Shown one piece after another: positions 27,811 through 38,128 of a DNA stretch of 64,000 nt. Each line of letters starts with the position of its first letter. Within the stretch, counting starts at the first letter, position 1. Under the pieces are notes generated by a model. The model saw only the letters and a list, made by a program, of their open reading frames with translations. It was not told the DNA's origin and did no database searches. Origin of the DNA: Saccharomycopsis fibuligera x Saccharomycopsis cf. fibuligera (Eukaryota; Ascomycota; Saccharomycetes; Ascoideales; Saccharomycopsidaceae); NCBI GenBank assembly GCA_001936135.1, contig CP012817.1:3534001-3598000 (forward strand). Direction: 5' to 3'. The position numbers and the translations under genes were made by a program.

Positions 27811-29268
27811 ATGAACAACTTAGAGCTAGACAAGCGAAGAGTGAGAGTGCTATTTGAACTCAACACTCTTCTTCTTTATAGAGTCCAGCTACTAGAAATC
27901 AGCGTCAACCCCAATCTTAATGTGAATAACATACCCATGAACGAGATTGCAGGAATGATTCAAGCGTTCTCTTCTCCCAATATTAATAAGCTAGAAATTG
28001 TTCAGCATTATTTGAAAAGAGTTCAAGTCAACTTGACATGCATTGGTGAGCTCAATGAAAAATATAGAAAGCTTAGCAGCGGACAGCCTATACCTACTAT
28101 GAAACCAATATTTCCTCTGATATTAAGTCCTCCTCCAGAATCCACTAATGATATCACAAGCAGGTACTTTCTTTTGACAAAGTTGTTTCCAGAGGCTATT
28201 TCATACATTCAACAGCAAAAGGCAATGTTCCTCAAACAGCAGCAACAACATCAGCATTCTCAACAACCACAACATCAGCATTCTCAACAGCCACAACAAC
28301 ATCAGCAACACTTGCAGCACTTACAGCAACAACAGAAGCAACAGCCACAGCCACAGCCACAACAGCAGTTACCAATGTCAAATGGGAACTTCGCGAACGG
28401 TGCAAATCCACCTAATTTTAATAATCCTAACTCCCATAGCAATGCATCAACACCGATTATTTCTAATATAAATACACCATTACCTGCACACAACACCTTA
28501 CGGAATAGCAACAATACTGGTAATAACAGCCCATTACTTAATAATGGAACAATTTCTCAAACAGCTCAAGCGGCAACAATGAACCCAACAGCTACAGCTT
28601 CACCTCATGGATCAAGCACCAGCACACCATCGATTCCACCTACTCAGCCATTTTTTAACAAAAATAATGGTCTTGGTGGTATATCAGGACAGCAGCAAGC
28701 ACCGCATTTGATGGGGAATGCTAACAACAGTAATAACACTACCAATACTTCTACGTTGATAAACGGCATTCCAGGAAGTGCTTTAAATGCAATTGCCGGA
28801 GGGAACGCTGGGGCTGGCATGCCAATGAGAAATATTAACATGAGCATGGTTAATAACGGCCTTAATAATGGCATGGGTAACTTCAATAATAACCCGAACC
28901 CTAACAATAACAACATGAATATGAACGGTATTCCACCTCATCTCAATCCTGCTGCTATGAGTATGAATAATGGCATGAATAACATGAATATCAGTATGCT
29001 TCAAAACATGCAAAATATGCGCAATTTTCCACCGATCAACGGAAATGCAGGAAACAATCATGTCAACAATAATGGCGGTGCTGGTGCTAATATGAATGTG
29101 GCCAATTTTCCAAATATGATGGGAAACATGAACATGGGCAACATGAATATGAACCAGATGGGAAATATGGGCAACGGTGGTTTGCCTGGGAATGGAGCTA
29201 ATGGCGGAGCAAATAATTCAATGAACATGGGAATGAACATGAACAGCGCAGGAAACGGAATGTGGTGA
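27811..29268 (+). CDS. SNF11: SWI/SNF subunit Snf11-like with long Q/N/M-rich tail
   Basis: Residues 8-130 resemble yeast Snf11 and the related SS18/SSXT N-terminal helix domain: VRVLFELNTLLLYRVQLLEI, then HYLKRVQVNLTCIGELNEKY, then PTMKPIFPLILSPPPE and a final helix SRYFLLTKLFPEAISYIQQQ. Snf11 binds Snf2 in the SWI/SNF complex. The S. cerevisiae protein has 169 residues. Here a tail of about 350 residues is added, first poly-Gln/His (27-28 kb positions near 28240-28370), then Asn/Met/Gly-rich with NMNMGNMNMN patterns, a prion-like composition. Gene order supports the name because SNF11 (YDR073W) adjoins IPT1 in S. cerevisiae. The coding call is firm and the orthology probable. Confidence 0.82.
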   Translation: MNNLELDKRRVRVLFELNTLLLYRVQLLEISVNPNLNVNNIPMNEIAGMIQAFSSPNINKLEIVQHYLKRVQVNLTCIGELNEKYRKLSSGQPIPTMKPIFPLILSPPPESTNDITSRYFLLTKLFPEAISYIQQQKAMFLKQQQQHQHSQQPQHQHSQQPQQHQQHLQHLQQQQKQQPQPQPQQQLPMSNGNFANGANPPNFNNPNSHSNASTPIISNINTPLPAHNTLRNSNNTGNNSPLLNNGTISQTAQAATMNPTATASPHGSSTSTPSIPPTQPFFNKNNGLGGISGQQQAPHLMGNANNSNNTTNTSTLINGIPGSALNAIAGGNAGAGMPMRNINMSMVNNGLNNGMGNFNNNPNPNNNNMNMNGIPPHLNPAAMSMNNGMNNMNISMLQNMQNMRNFPPINGNAGNNHVNNNGGAGANMNVANFPNMMGNMNMGNMNMNQMGNMGNGGLPGNGANGGANNSMNMGMNMNSAGNGMW

Positions 29269-29888
29269 GTCAAATGTTCTAAATACCTTTAAAGGTTATT
29301 ACTATCAATATCCAGCATAATTGCTAGCTAAGCTTTGCATCATTACGAAACTTTAAGAAGTGCTCTCTAATTTTTTTTTTTTATTTTTTATTTTTTATTT
29401 TACATTTTTGTCCGCGTTTTCGCCCTTCTTCCTGTCTTTTATGGTTTTTGCTTTCTATGTTTTCGATTTTGTAATCTCTTTTTTTTGACTCTCTTTTTTT
29501 TTTTTTATTTTTAGTTTTTTTTATTTTTTTTTTTTTTTTTTTTTTTTGTTTCGTTTTGTTTTCTACTTCATATCTGTAACTTTATACTGTTTTGTAATTA
29601 TAGGTCCATATTGTGTTTTGTTTCTCATCTTTACTACTCTCATTATGAAACAGCGATCAATACGCTAAAAGCTGATCAGTTTTTTTTCTTTTTTCCGTTT
29701 TTATAACGTGAAACTATGGTGGCACATACTACTTTGCGCTAATAGATAAACATTTTTTGAGTATAATTTACAATTACATAAATAACTGTAGTATGCAATG
29801 CTCAATTGGCTAAATAAAACAAAAAGGAAAAAAATTGGTACTAATGATACAAGCTCGGTAATTGTGATAAGATACTACTGCTCACCGC
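29269..29888. other. Convergent spacer SNF11/TRM6
   Basis: 620 bases, extremely T-rich on + (29370-29550), including T24 at 29524-29547. I see no gene. Confidence 0.6.
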
Positions 29889-31568
29889 TCACTGCTTCTT
29901 TTCGATTTTGTTCTCTTCCTCCTTTTCAACCTTCTCCACTCTTTGTTTCTTCTTTTTATTACCACCTTTACCCACTGCCTGCACTTTTTCCAAGGCAAAA
30001 ATTCGAGTACCTGACAATATAAATCCACCGCCGCCTCTCATAGTCATCACTGGGTGTAATTTTCCCGGCACTGCTTGATAATTTCTTGCTTTCGTTTCCA
30101 ACACGCTTGGGGCCAATATTGGTAATGGTGCATTTGGATTAGTGATATGGTGATATGTTTCTACTAGCAACTCTTTAAATTGTGAAAACACTACTATTGG
30201 TCTAGAGCCACCAATTTTAGAAACGAGAAAATCAAGCACATTAGGAATGTAGAGAGTAGTAACAAGCACCAAAGCGTCAAAATTGGCCTGTTTCAGAGAG
30301 CGCAATACGTCAAGTAGAGCAGCATAATTAGTAAGCTTTCTATAATATTGTGATTTTTTATGTTTCGTCAAGCCTTCAATGACCTGTTGATCCACTATTG
30401 GTTCAAAATAGACAAACGCTTCATCATTGGCGATGGTGTCTTGGACTGGATTTAATAATTGAAGCCAATTTATACATTTGACCATTTTTTGAATATATAT
30501 TTGTGGAAAATTGGAGTATTTTTCAAGAGCTGATAAGTTGACATGCTCGTTTTCCGATACAATAATGATTTCACCTTCACCAGCCATTCTTTCCAACATG
30601 CAGTAAGTAAGAAGGCCCATAGATTCGTCAATAATCAAATATCTCCCACCTGGTCTAATATTGGCCAAATTGAGCATATACGCCATACTTTCTTCACTGA
30701 GGTCCAAGCTTTTGCGGAGATCCTTGTTTTCAATGTAATACTTGAGCAATTCATGAGCTGACAAATACTCGATGACAAAATAACGAGCATACTTTTCCCT
30801 TTTACGCTTCAAGTACTTGGCTTGAGAATATTTAGTCTTTTTATCAAAATTACCATGTTGGTTTATTATGGATTCAATAATTTGTCTACCAGTTTCTGAA
30901 CTGTAACTTTGCTTCTTCATGGTTTCAATATCAGCAGCACTCAATTTTTGTACCTTGTCTCCAAGGTCAAATAAATTACTGTTATCTTCAGAATACTTCA
31001 ATAATTTGCTAATAATTTCATTCTTGTCCTTTTGCACTTTTTCAGCATTCACTTGACCTTCAGTTTCATTGTCTTCAGGAGCAGTTTCGTCTTCGAGATC
31101 TGCATCATCAATCGCTGTCATGTCATCCAAAACTTCCTTGCCATCTACTGGCTTAATATTGTTATCATCCAACACTTCAAAAGTTTGACCAAATTTGTAT
31201 CCTAAAACATCATTGACCTTAAACATGCCAAACTTGCCCAAACTCACGATCTTATCTTTCTTTAACTCTACGAGTTTAGATCCAGTAGATGGTAACTTCA
31301 CAAGAACCCATTCATCTTCTTTGATGGTATATTTATTTTTGTGGTAAAGACTCGGAGAAAATTTTCTTTTATGTTCTGGATCCCCAGTAAGTTCTTGATG
31401 TTCATGGTTATTATCGAAAGCTAACAATGATCTCGCCTGGTCGATTTTTTCATCCAAAATGGCCAATTCCTGTGCGACTTGATTGTCAACTGACCTGCTT
31501 TTTGGGTCCACCACAACAGTGGTTGGCTCTACTAAGCTGTCTCCAGTATCTGAGATATCAGTGCTCAT
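29889..31568 (-). CDS. TRM6: tRNA m1A58 methyltransferase non-catalytic subunit Trm6/Gcd10
   Basis: This 559-residue protein partners Trm61 to make N1-methyladenosine-58 in tRNAs, including initiator tRNA. The N-terminal region has EDEWVLVKLPSTGSKLVELK and GKFGMFKVNDVLGYKFGQTF, typical of the Gcd10 barrel. The middle holds the helical KYLKRKREKYARYFVIEYLS. A Rossmann-like half follows with NIRPGGRYLIIDESMGLLTY and the degenerate SAM region expected of the non-catalytic partner. A Lys/Glu-rich tail ends the protein. It is longer than S. cerevisiae Gcd10 (478) mainly because of acidic linkers near 150-190. The start is an ATG at 31568. It is convergent with SNF11. Confidence 0.94.
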   Translation of the reverse strand: MSTDISDTGDSLVEPTTVVVDPKSRSVDNQVAQELAILDEKIDQARSLLAFDNNHEHQELTGDPEHKRKFSPSLYHKNKYTIKEDEWVLVKLPSTGSKLVELKKDKIVSLGKFGMFKVNDVLGYKFGQTFEVLDDNNIKPVDGKEVLDDMTAIDDADLEDETAPEDNETEGQVNAEKVQKDKNEIISKLLKYSEDNSNLFDLGDKVQKLSAADIETMKKQSYSSETGRQIIESIINQHGNFDKKTKYSQAKYLKRKREKYARYFVIEYLSAHELLKYYIENKDLRKSLDLSEESMAYMLNLANIRPGGRYLIIDESMGLLTYCMLERMAGEGEIIIVSENEHVNLSALEKYSNFPQIYIQKMVKCINWLQLLNPVQDTIANDEAFVYFEPIVDQQVIEGLTKHKKSQYYRKLTNYAALLDVLRSLKQANFDALVLVTTLYIPNVLDFLVSKIGGSRPIVVFSQFKELLVETYHHITNPNAPLPILAPSVLETKARNYQAVPGKLHPVMTMRGGGGFILSGTRIFALEKVQAVGKGGNKKKKQRVEKVEKEEENKIEKKQ

Positions 31569-31982
31569 TCTTCAGTGATTTGAAAATTTTGGAGATTGTG
31601 AATTGACAAATCTGCTTGAATTATACTGCTTAGATATGCGCTATACACTACTTGTGTTTCAAGATACTGGAAAATTTGATGCTGAAAAGTCAATAAAAAA
31701 ATTTAGCATGCAGATCTGCGCACGGGTAAGGGTGCATTTGTACCAGTGCTATGGTATTTTATATCAAATCAATTTGGTCTAGTTTCTGTACTTCAAAGTT
31801 TCAAATATTGGCTCTCATGCCATTTCTATCAGTCTTATTTACATTTTTGAAATATTTTGTGAGTTTTAATTAATTATAGGTTGCTGTGTTTTCATTATCT
31901 CATTGCAAAAAGGCTATTGGATATTATGTAAGATCGCCGATGATCATCGCATGCGGGCAAAAAAACAGCAGAAAATTTAAAT
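31569..31982. promoter_or_regulatory. Divergent promoter region TRM6/membrane protein
   Basis: 414 bases between divergent starts, AT-rich, with no site I can name. Confidence 0.45.
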
Positions 31983-32855
31983 ATGAAAGCTAAAAGCGCT
32001 GTAAAAGAACCAATTTCACTTGAATTATATTTGGAAAATGCTGACCATGCAGTTTCTCAAATTCAGACATTGGTCGAAAATAGTTCCTTTTTATTGTATA
32101 TTTCTTGTTACATTAGCTTCAAACAAGTTGACAACTCAAATTTTTACCATTTCATTGCTGACTTTAGCATAACCTTTTTTTTACCGCCAAGTCTCGTTAT
32201 GGATGTCGAGACAACATTAAAATTTCTAAGAGCTTCCTCTGGAGCTTCTTCTGAGGCTAACAGCCAACCAGAGGCATTTGAGCTCTCTGATATTGATGGC
32301 AGAATTACAAGTCCGAACAACGGGCAGTCTACTATATCTTCAAGCCAGAGTGATTCCGATGAGTGTCAAATAATGTCTCTCGAGGAGCCACATCTACAAA
32401 GCATAACGACGATGGATGGAACCAGACAAAATCATCGCACTAACGAAAATAATAGCGTCAATGTAACGCAAGTAAGGAAAACTGGCAATGGCAATTATGA
32501 ATATGTTTCAACATACAAAAAATTGCGAAACCTTATTAGAAACACATCACTTACTCCGTTCCAAATAATCATGCACTACTTCATTTTGTTCCCGGTAACC
32601 CTTGGCTTGCCTTTTTACTATGCTGTAAAGCATCAATCACTCATACTTCGAAGACCTTATTTTGAGACAGAGATTACGCTTTTAATTTTGTCTATTGTTG
32701 CAGGGCCTTTGAAAGACAATAATCTTTTGATACCTATGTTTTTGTTGCTTTTGATTGGGCTGTTGATGGAGTTATATATGGAGTTTATGTATATATTTTT
32801 TGCTGGTTGGGTTTTGGGAAAAGTTTGGAAATTTATTAATGTTGTCTTGGAATAA
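31983..32855 (+). CDS. Predicted membrane protein, unknown function
   Basis: I do not recognise this gene. The full frame gives 290 residues. An in-frame ATG at 32199 (MDVETTLKFLRASSGASSEA) gives 218 residues and is a plausible true start, because the first 72 residues look less like coding sequence. A Ser/Asn-rich hydrophilic region is followed by YVSTYKKLRNLIRNTSLTPF and two to three hydrophobic segments: IIMHYFILFPVTLGLPFYYA, TLLILSIVAG, and LIPMFLLLLIGLLMELYMEF. The C-terminus is short and likely helical. No catalytic motif is visible. It sits between TRM6 (divergent) and ISA1. An endomembrane adaptor is possible, but nothing in the sequence settles it. Confidence 0.72.
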   Translation: MKAKSAVKEPISLELYLENADHAVSQIQTLVENSSFLLYISCYISFKQVDNSNFYHFIADFSITFFLPPSLVMDVETTLKFLRASSGASSEANSQPEAFELSDIDGRITSPNNGQSTISSSQSDSDECQIMSLEEPHLQSITTMDGTRQNHRTNENNSVNVTQVRKTGNGNYEYVSTYKKLRNLIRNTSLTPFQIIMHYFILFPVTLGLPFYYAVKHQSLILRRPYFETEITLLILSIVAGPLKDNNLLIPMFLLLLIGLLMELYMEFMYIFFAGWVLGKVWKFINVVLE

Positions 32856-32994
32856 TTGTAAAACTGTGTTTTTATTTTTGTTTTTTGTTTTTTTCTTGCT
32901 GTTTCATTTGGGTTAGTTTTTTTCTTTTTATTAATTATTTATTTTTCTAAACTTTTTGAAGCTAAACTGATTAAATAAATAAATAGATAAATAG

Positions 32995-32997
<3 letters not shown>

Positions 32998-33035
<38 letters not shown>
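32998..33035. repeat. A38 homopolymer
   Basis: 38 consecutive A follow the membrane-protein gene, the longest homopolymer in the window. Its exact length is uncertain in most sequencing methods. Confidence 0.85.
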
Positions 33036-33037
<2 letters not shown>

Positions 33038-33649
33038 AGAACAAATAGGAAAAAATCTAAATTACCCAAACTGAAACCCCATATTTGTTCACAACCAACC
33101 TCATACATATAGTGGTATAATGCAATAATTGCTAATCCTAAGCTCGTCAGCTTGATACAGTTTAAAAAAATTATCAATATCTATAGTGTTATTGTCAAAG
33201 TTATTCAGACGAAGCTTTTTATTGAACTCCACAAGTGCTACTTTCTCCACCATGCTGACAAATTCCACAATTTCCACCTTCCGAATCATTCACTTCATGT
33301 ATCTTCTTCTTTTCAACCACAATTAAAAAACGAAATAATTGATAAAAAATAAGATGCCAAGTTTTATTTAGAAGCCAACAAAGCTTTTTAGAAAACTAAC
33401 GTACAACATACTGATGATAGTAAGCATCCGAAAGAACTCGGAAAGCGGGTTATTGGAGTCTGTCTATCTTGATGATACTCTCATGCTGCACATTTCTCTT
33501 CGATGAATTATAAACCTGTTTGATCTCAGAGGGATGCTCAATTTCCTCTTTGCTGAAACTAGCAATGGCGACATTGCAATAAGTCACCGTACTGCACAGC
33601 TTCAAAAGGCATTACTAAGGCGAAAGACATTGTGCATCATTCGTACAGA

Positions 33650-33900
33650 TCAGTAACATTGATCCTGTCAAGTTTTATGAGTGTGCTGCGCCTGTTTTGG
33701 GGGTTAAAGGGGGTCCTGAGTTGGACTCTCAGGATACCCTCTAGGTGCACTACAGCAGGGAATCGAACGTAAACCACCGAAGATCATTTAATTATTAAGC
33801 GTACGTATGAAGCTTTTCCGGTAACCCGGAGTAGTGACACATTTGCGAAGCTGGAAAAGGGTGGCGATCAGCCCCTGACCATCGCTACATAACCAATGGC
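33650..33900. ncRNA. Candidate structured RNA gene, hairpin-rich block with a B-box-like motif
   Basis: Three hairpins are visible. TCCTGAG/CTCAGGA (33714-33734, 7-base loop) is extended by GGG/CCC with a TA bulge. TCCGG/CCGGA is at 33817-33830. GTGGCGAT/ATCGCTAC (33861-33888) has 8 pairs including one G-T. The minus strand reads GTTCGATTC at 33768-33760, which matches the Pol III B-box consensus GWTCRANNC, but no tRNA T-stem forms around it. The first T run downstream on that strand is near 33345, so a transcript of up to about 500 nt is conceivable. No known RNA family signature was recognised. Strand and ends are unknown. Confidence 0.35.
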
Positions 33901-34112
33901 CAATCACAAATCAGGAGAGTGTAATCATTGGTGACATGTGACTTATTTTTGCCCGCTTGCTATAGTTTTAAAAAATGTGTAATTTTCCTATTCGTTTTTA
34001 AGCACTAGTCTTCGGCCAATTGTTTGGTTAAACTCATTTGATTCTTTATAATCCATCAATACTTTATATAGTCCATACACATATTTATTTATAATAACAA
34101 TAACATTCTAAT

Positions 34113-34949
34113 ATGAATGCTAGAAATTTGCTATTGACAAAACAGACGGTGCTTGCTGCTCAGAGAAGACTTCTTTCTGACTCAACGAGGGGATCCAAGC
34201 GCTACTTACAGACAATACAACAAACATTGAACGTCCCATATAGTTATGCTCCCATCAATAATAGTTCATCTCATTCTACGACAACCTTCAACAACGACAA
34301 TCAGGGTCAAAATTCTAACTGGAATAAACACACGTTGCCTAGAAGACCTTTGAGAAAGCTCACTTTGAATAACCAGAATATTAATAAGCAAAATACCTCC
34401 ACTAACACGAATCAATCAACACCAAACATGCCTTCTAAGCCATTGCTTGGTAAGAAACTTAACAACAATGCGAGCGTGGAAAAGCAAAGCAACACGCTAA
34501 ATCAATCACTAGGCAATGATTCCTCAAAACAGCAGACAAGTTCCACGGCAGCTAGTGTGGCTGCTACGGGATCTAGCCCAGCCCCAACTCCTAAAAAGAG
34601 AAGAAGACAGTTGAAACCAAGAAAGGCATTGATAACGTTGACGCCGACAGCAATTAACCATTTGAAAGGACTTATGGATCAGCCTAACCCACAATACATC
34701 AAAATTGGCGTCAAAAACAGAGGCTGCTCAGGATTGTCCTACAACTTAGAGTACGTCAGCAAACCAGAAAAGTTTGATGAAATTGTCAAGATTGACGACG
34801 ATGTTATGATCATTATTGACTCAAAAGCTTTATTTAGCATAATAGGTTCGGAGATGGATTACGTGGACGACAAGTTGTCCAGCAGATTTGTATTCAAGAA
34901 TCCTAATTCAAAAGGATCTTGTGGTTGTGGTGAGTCGTTTATGGTGTGA
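34113..34949 (+). CDS. ISA1: Mitochondrial A-type Fe-S scaffold Isa1
   Basis: The 278-residue protein begins with a basic, hydroxylated mitochondrial presequence and a long Asn/Ser/Thr-rich linker (about 40-165). The A-type (HesB/IscA) domain at 168-278 has ITLTPTAINHLKGLMDQPNP and the three conserved cysteines in NRGCSGLSYNLEY and GSCGCGESF. Isa1 works with Isa2 and Iba57 to build [4Fe-4S] clusters for mitochondrial enzymes. The linker is longer than in S. cerevisiae Isa1 (250 residues). The C-GCGESF ending favours Isa1 over Isa2. GRX5, upstream in the same pathway, is also in this window. Confidence 0.94.
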   Translation: MNARNLLLTKQTVLAAQRRLLSDSTRGSKRYLQTIQQTLNVPYSYAPINNSSSHSTTTFNNDNQGQNSNWNKHTLPRRPLRKLTLNNQNINKQNTSTNTNQSTPNMPSKPLLGKKLNNNASVEKQSNTLNQSLGNDSSKQQTSSTAASVAATGSSPAPTPKKRRRQLKPRKALITLTPTAINHLKGLMDQPNPQYIKIGVKNRGCSGLSYNLEYVSKPEKFDEIVKIDDDVMIIIDSKALFSIIGSEMDYVDDKLSSRFVFKNPNSKGSCGCGESFMV

Positions 34950-36243
34950 TGTTTTGTATTATTAGATTTATATACCCTTTGCATATAATAAAATAGCTTG
35001 CATCTGTTATAATATTTTAGCAGAAAATTGCTGAAAAGCATACTACATAAATCGGATTTTAACTAAGATTATCAGCACAAGCGTAGGACAAATTGAAGCA
35101 ATTTTTTTATCGGCTTTTGAGAACATACATGTGGCTTCAAGAGCACTGAGTTTCCCATAAAAAAAAAATAAAAATGACGGGGTACTGCGCACACTGCGGT
35201 TTACCATGGTATGTGTATTGAGGCAACAGAAAGCTTTGATGCTCAGAGGGCAAAGAAAAAGTTGATTTTAGGGAAGCGCTAGCTCATATTTTCCTTTACT
35301 GCACACACATATAATATCTCTGCTATGCATATATATAACATTGATAGTAACAGCATGTATCCTTCAGCTCTATGAAGAGAGAAGCTTACTTGGGTAGCTG
35401 CAAGTATGCTTTTTGTATTACCGGATTAAGATCCGCAGCGTCACCGATGGATGACTTCTGAATTCTGCTTTTCCTGCACCCCTTTCCCCATAAAAACGAG
35501 TCCCGCTTACTTTGGTTTTATCGAATGCAAGAGAATAATCTTCTTCTTGGTATATTATACAGCTAGAATCTGAGAAAAGGTTGCTTTTAACACAGTCGTG
35601 GTCCATTAATTAGACTAAAATCTATATAAGTGAGGAACTCAGATAGCTATAAGAAAGGTTAAGTGGATATTAGGGATACGTGTAAGCTGATCAAGAACCC
35701 ATGCGCGCTGTAGGCTACATATTCATGTGACTCTTACTTTTGCCGAAGGTGTCTGCTGTTTCTTCCTGCAAAATTCTGCAGATTTCCAACATGAGTTCCT
35801 ATAGAATAAGCACCAAACAGGTCCCAAAAATGGTAAAACATCTTTTATGAACCCATAGCATGAAAATATAATAACGGCTTGAAATTTCCAATAAACGCAA
35901 TTTTCTGTTTCTACAGTTTGTTAGGAATGTAGCATTTTCTCAATACAGTTTTCTTTCCTCTTTCCTCTTTCCTTTAATTTTTTTTCTACCATATTTCCTA
36001 GTTAGTTTTCCTTTCTCAAAATTTTGCTCTCATGGGCGTTCTCCCAGCAATTTCCTTTGTATTTAGAAGTGTATTGGGACAGTTGCAAGTAAACTGTTTT
36101 CATATCAATGATATTAAAAGGTATACTATTAAATATGATCTAAAATAATAATAAAAAAGGATAAAAAACGTAGTGCGAGATAATATCAAACGTCAACTAG
36201 TCAATTTTGAGACTTTGAAACATTCTCAGCTCTTGTTATTGAA
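34950..36243. other. Spacer upstream of the candidate regulator gene
   Basis: 1294 AT-rich bases. A 15-codon ORF with CxxC at 35175 (MTGYCAHCGLPWYVY) precedes a GTATGT, but I found no matching branch and acceptor. No supported gene. Confidence 0.5.
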
Positions 36244-37797
36244 ATGAAGCATAACATGGAATTCTTTAATTTGCCAAACTACCTTGATACTGGAGAAAAC
36301 AACCAATTCATTGACGACATTCTCAATGAAAACGAGTTGTTAGAAGATCGTAATGATGATCTTGACCTACCAACAGAAAGACAGCCTCCACAGTTTTTTA
36401 CTATCGAGTCCAACAATGAACCTCAGAGTCAAGTTGAGCAAGCAAGACTGGCACAGGCACAAAGGCTATCCCGAAATGCAAGAGTGTCACAATATGGTAC
36501 AAATACGCCCCAGTATGTTAATCCGCGCGCTGTATTCCCACCGCCGCCAGAGAGCGCACAGCAGGACATGCAGCCAATGCAGCTCCCAACACAATCACAA
36601 CTATCACCAATTCAATCACCGACAAAAACACCCGTACACGAACCATTACAATATCAATTACAGCAGTCTGGAAATAAGGGTCTGTCGAAGGACCGCCATT
36701 CGCTCCAATCTGCATCACATAAATCAAAGAATGGAGCTATGATTGCTAATAACCTACCGGATGCTGAAAATCCACCGGATGCTAACTATCAAGAAAGTGA
36801 CGATTTATTGTTTTCGCTGGACACGGATTTCATCAACACTATTGATGCTATTCTTGCAGATTCAACTAAAACAGAACAGGATACTCCTCGTGTAACTACG
36901 AATGAGTTTGATCAAAATCTAGGGCAAATACTTTCTGACAAGGAGTTGGCTGATTTGGAAGCCAGTCTTGATGAGGCAGTATATACACCTTCGAAACTGT
37001 CTAACCACTTGACAAATAGTGAGTTGTGTTCTTCTGAAACATCAACCGACAATATTAGTGGAATTGATAACGGTAATATGGACTGTAATGAGTTAAACGG
37101 ACATCAAACTATAAATGTATTTAAAGAAAGTAGTAGTGGCTCTGACAGCGGAACAACATCGCCATCAAAAAAACGAAAAACAAATGGTCTATTAAAGAAG
37201 GAATACAAATTGGAACATATGCCAGAAGGGTTTTATATTAATGAGAATGACATTGAAGCAAAGCAGGTGGTGGCAAGTATAAAATATGAGATTGAACATA
37301 GTCCTCGATTTGGCCAGTTGGCTAATTTTAAAGATAACTTTTATCACTGTTACTGCGAAGAGGTTAAGCTAGTGGATCCCAAAATCAGGACATTTTCTGA
37401 TGTTTTTCCAAATAAGGCTATTAGATTAGAGGACAAAATGTCCAAGCAAAAACTTGCCATTTTTTTGCGTTTTGATAGAGTCGTGAACTTTTCAAATAAC
37501 CGAAATGTAAAGTATTGTGAGCAAATTATAGATGCTATTGATGCTATTACAGACTTAGTCGCAAAAAGGTTTGGAATAAGTCTTTATGGTGTTCCAAAGA
37601 GAGATAGAGTTGGCGATAAAAGTCATACTTGGAGAGGCAAGCCTTGGAAAATACAAAGCCGTATAACCTCTACCGTTCAGCAAATTCTTGAAGGTTATTT
37701 TAACTTTAGTGGACCGGTGACTTATGTGATTGTCTCTAGATACGCTTACTATCTTTCACAGGTCAACAAGAGAAATGAGCAACGCCGCAAAAAATAA
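36244..37797 (+). CDS. Gln-rich nuclear protein, candidate DNA-binding regulator (Rbf1-like?)
   Basis: The 517-residue protein has an acidic N-terminus (FIDDILNENELLEDRNDDLD), a Gln/Pro-rich stretch (about 55-145), acidic/Ser-rich linkers, and a basic patch PSKKRKTNG that looks like a nuclear localisation signal. The C-terminal 200 residues are a globular region: EGFYINENDIEAKQVVASIK, then KQKLAIFLRFDRVVNFSNNR and KPWKIQSRITSTVQQILEGY. The layout and length recall Candida albicans Rbf1, a Gln-rich RPG-box-binding transcription factor of about 527 residues, but I cannot verify this from memory. It is upstream of ARP5 on the same strand. The coding call is strong; the identity is tentative. Confidence 0.85.
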   Translation: MKHNMEFFNLPNYLDTGENNQFIDDILNENELLEDRNDDLDLPTERQPPQFFTIESNNEPQSQVEQARLAQAQRLSRNARVSQYGTNTPQYVNPRAVFPPPPESAQQDMQPMQLPTQSQLSPIQSPTKTPVHEPLQYQLQQSGNKGLSKDRHSLQSASHKSKNGAMIANNLPDAENPPDANYQESDDLLFSLDTDFINTIDAILADSTKTEQDTPRVTTNEFDQNLGQILSDKELADLEASLDEAVYTPSKLSNHLTNSELCSSETSTDNISGIDNGNMDCNELNGHQTINVFKESSSGSDSGTTSPSKKRKTNGLLKKEYKLEHMPEGFYINENDIEAKQVVASIKYEIEHSPRFGQLANFKDNFYHCYCEEVKLVDPKIRTFSDVFPNKAIRLEDKMSKQKLAIFLRFDRVVNFSNNRNVKYCEQIIDAIDAITDLVAKRFGISLYGVPKRDRVGDKSHTWRGKPWKIQSRITSTVQQILEGYFNFSGPVTYVIVSRYAYYLSQVNKRNEQRRKK

Positions 37798-38128
37798 AAG
37801 ACTCTCGAAGCATTTTTGAACCATTATAATACAAATTATAGAAATATGTAGACAGTATATACTTTAATTTTTTTTGCAATTAAAAAGTGATTATGTTTAA
37901 CTAAAAAATTTCCCTGTAATGATTGTTATGAAGTATCTATATCCGGTTGATCAAGTCACGCCTGCACACAGACAATTCTGATCAAAAAAAGCGGGTAATC
38001 TTGTAAGTTTCATGAAATTGTCAACATCACTTACAGAAATAGTGTCTGGTCGAACAAACAAATTGTCAGTGATAGGATAAGATCATAACAGTGGCAAATT
38101 CGCTGGCAATAATTGTAAATCGACGCAA
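37798..38128. promoter_or_regulatory. ARP5 upstream region
   Basis: 331 AT-rich bases between tandem genes. No specific site identified. Confidence 0.45.

Larger units (their letters stand above)
32856..34112. other. Long spacer with a hairpin-rich block near its centre
   Basis: 1257 bases without a protein gene. The outer parts are AT-rich. The block from about 33650 to 33900 is clearly richer in G/C and in hairpins (separate entry). The last 150 bases are the ISA1 promoter. Confidence 0.55.

Noticed and set aside
33714-33776. tRNA gene suggested by a 7-base anticodon-like loop (TTGGACT) and GTTCGATTC
   Set aside because: The anticodon-like stem and the B-box-like motif are on opposite strands, and the T-arm stem does not pair. 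It was kept only as a candidate structured RNA.
35175-35222. Short ORF with CxxC followed by GTATGT, as a first exon
   Set aside because: No matching branch site plus acceptor leading into an open frame was found downstream.
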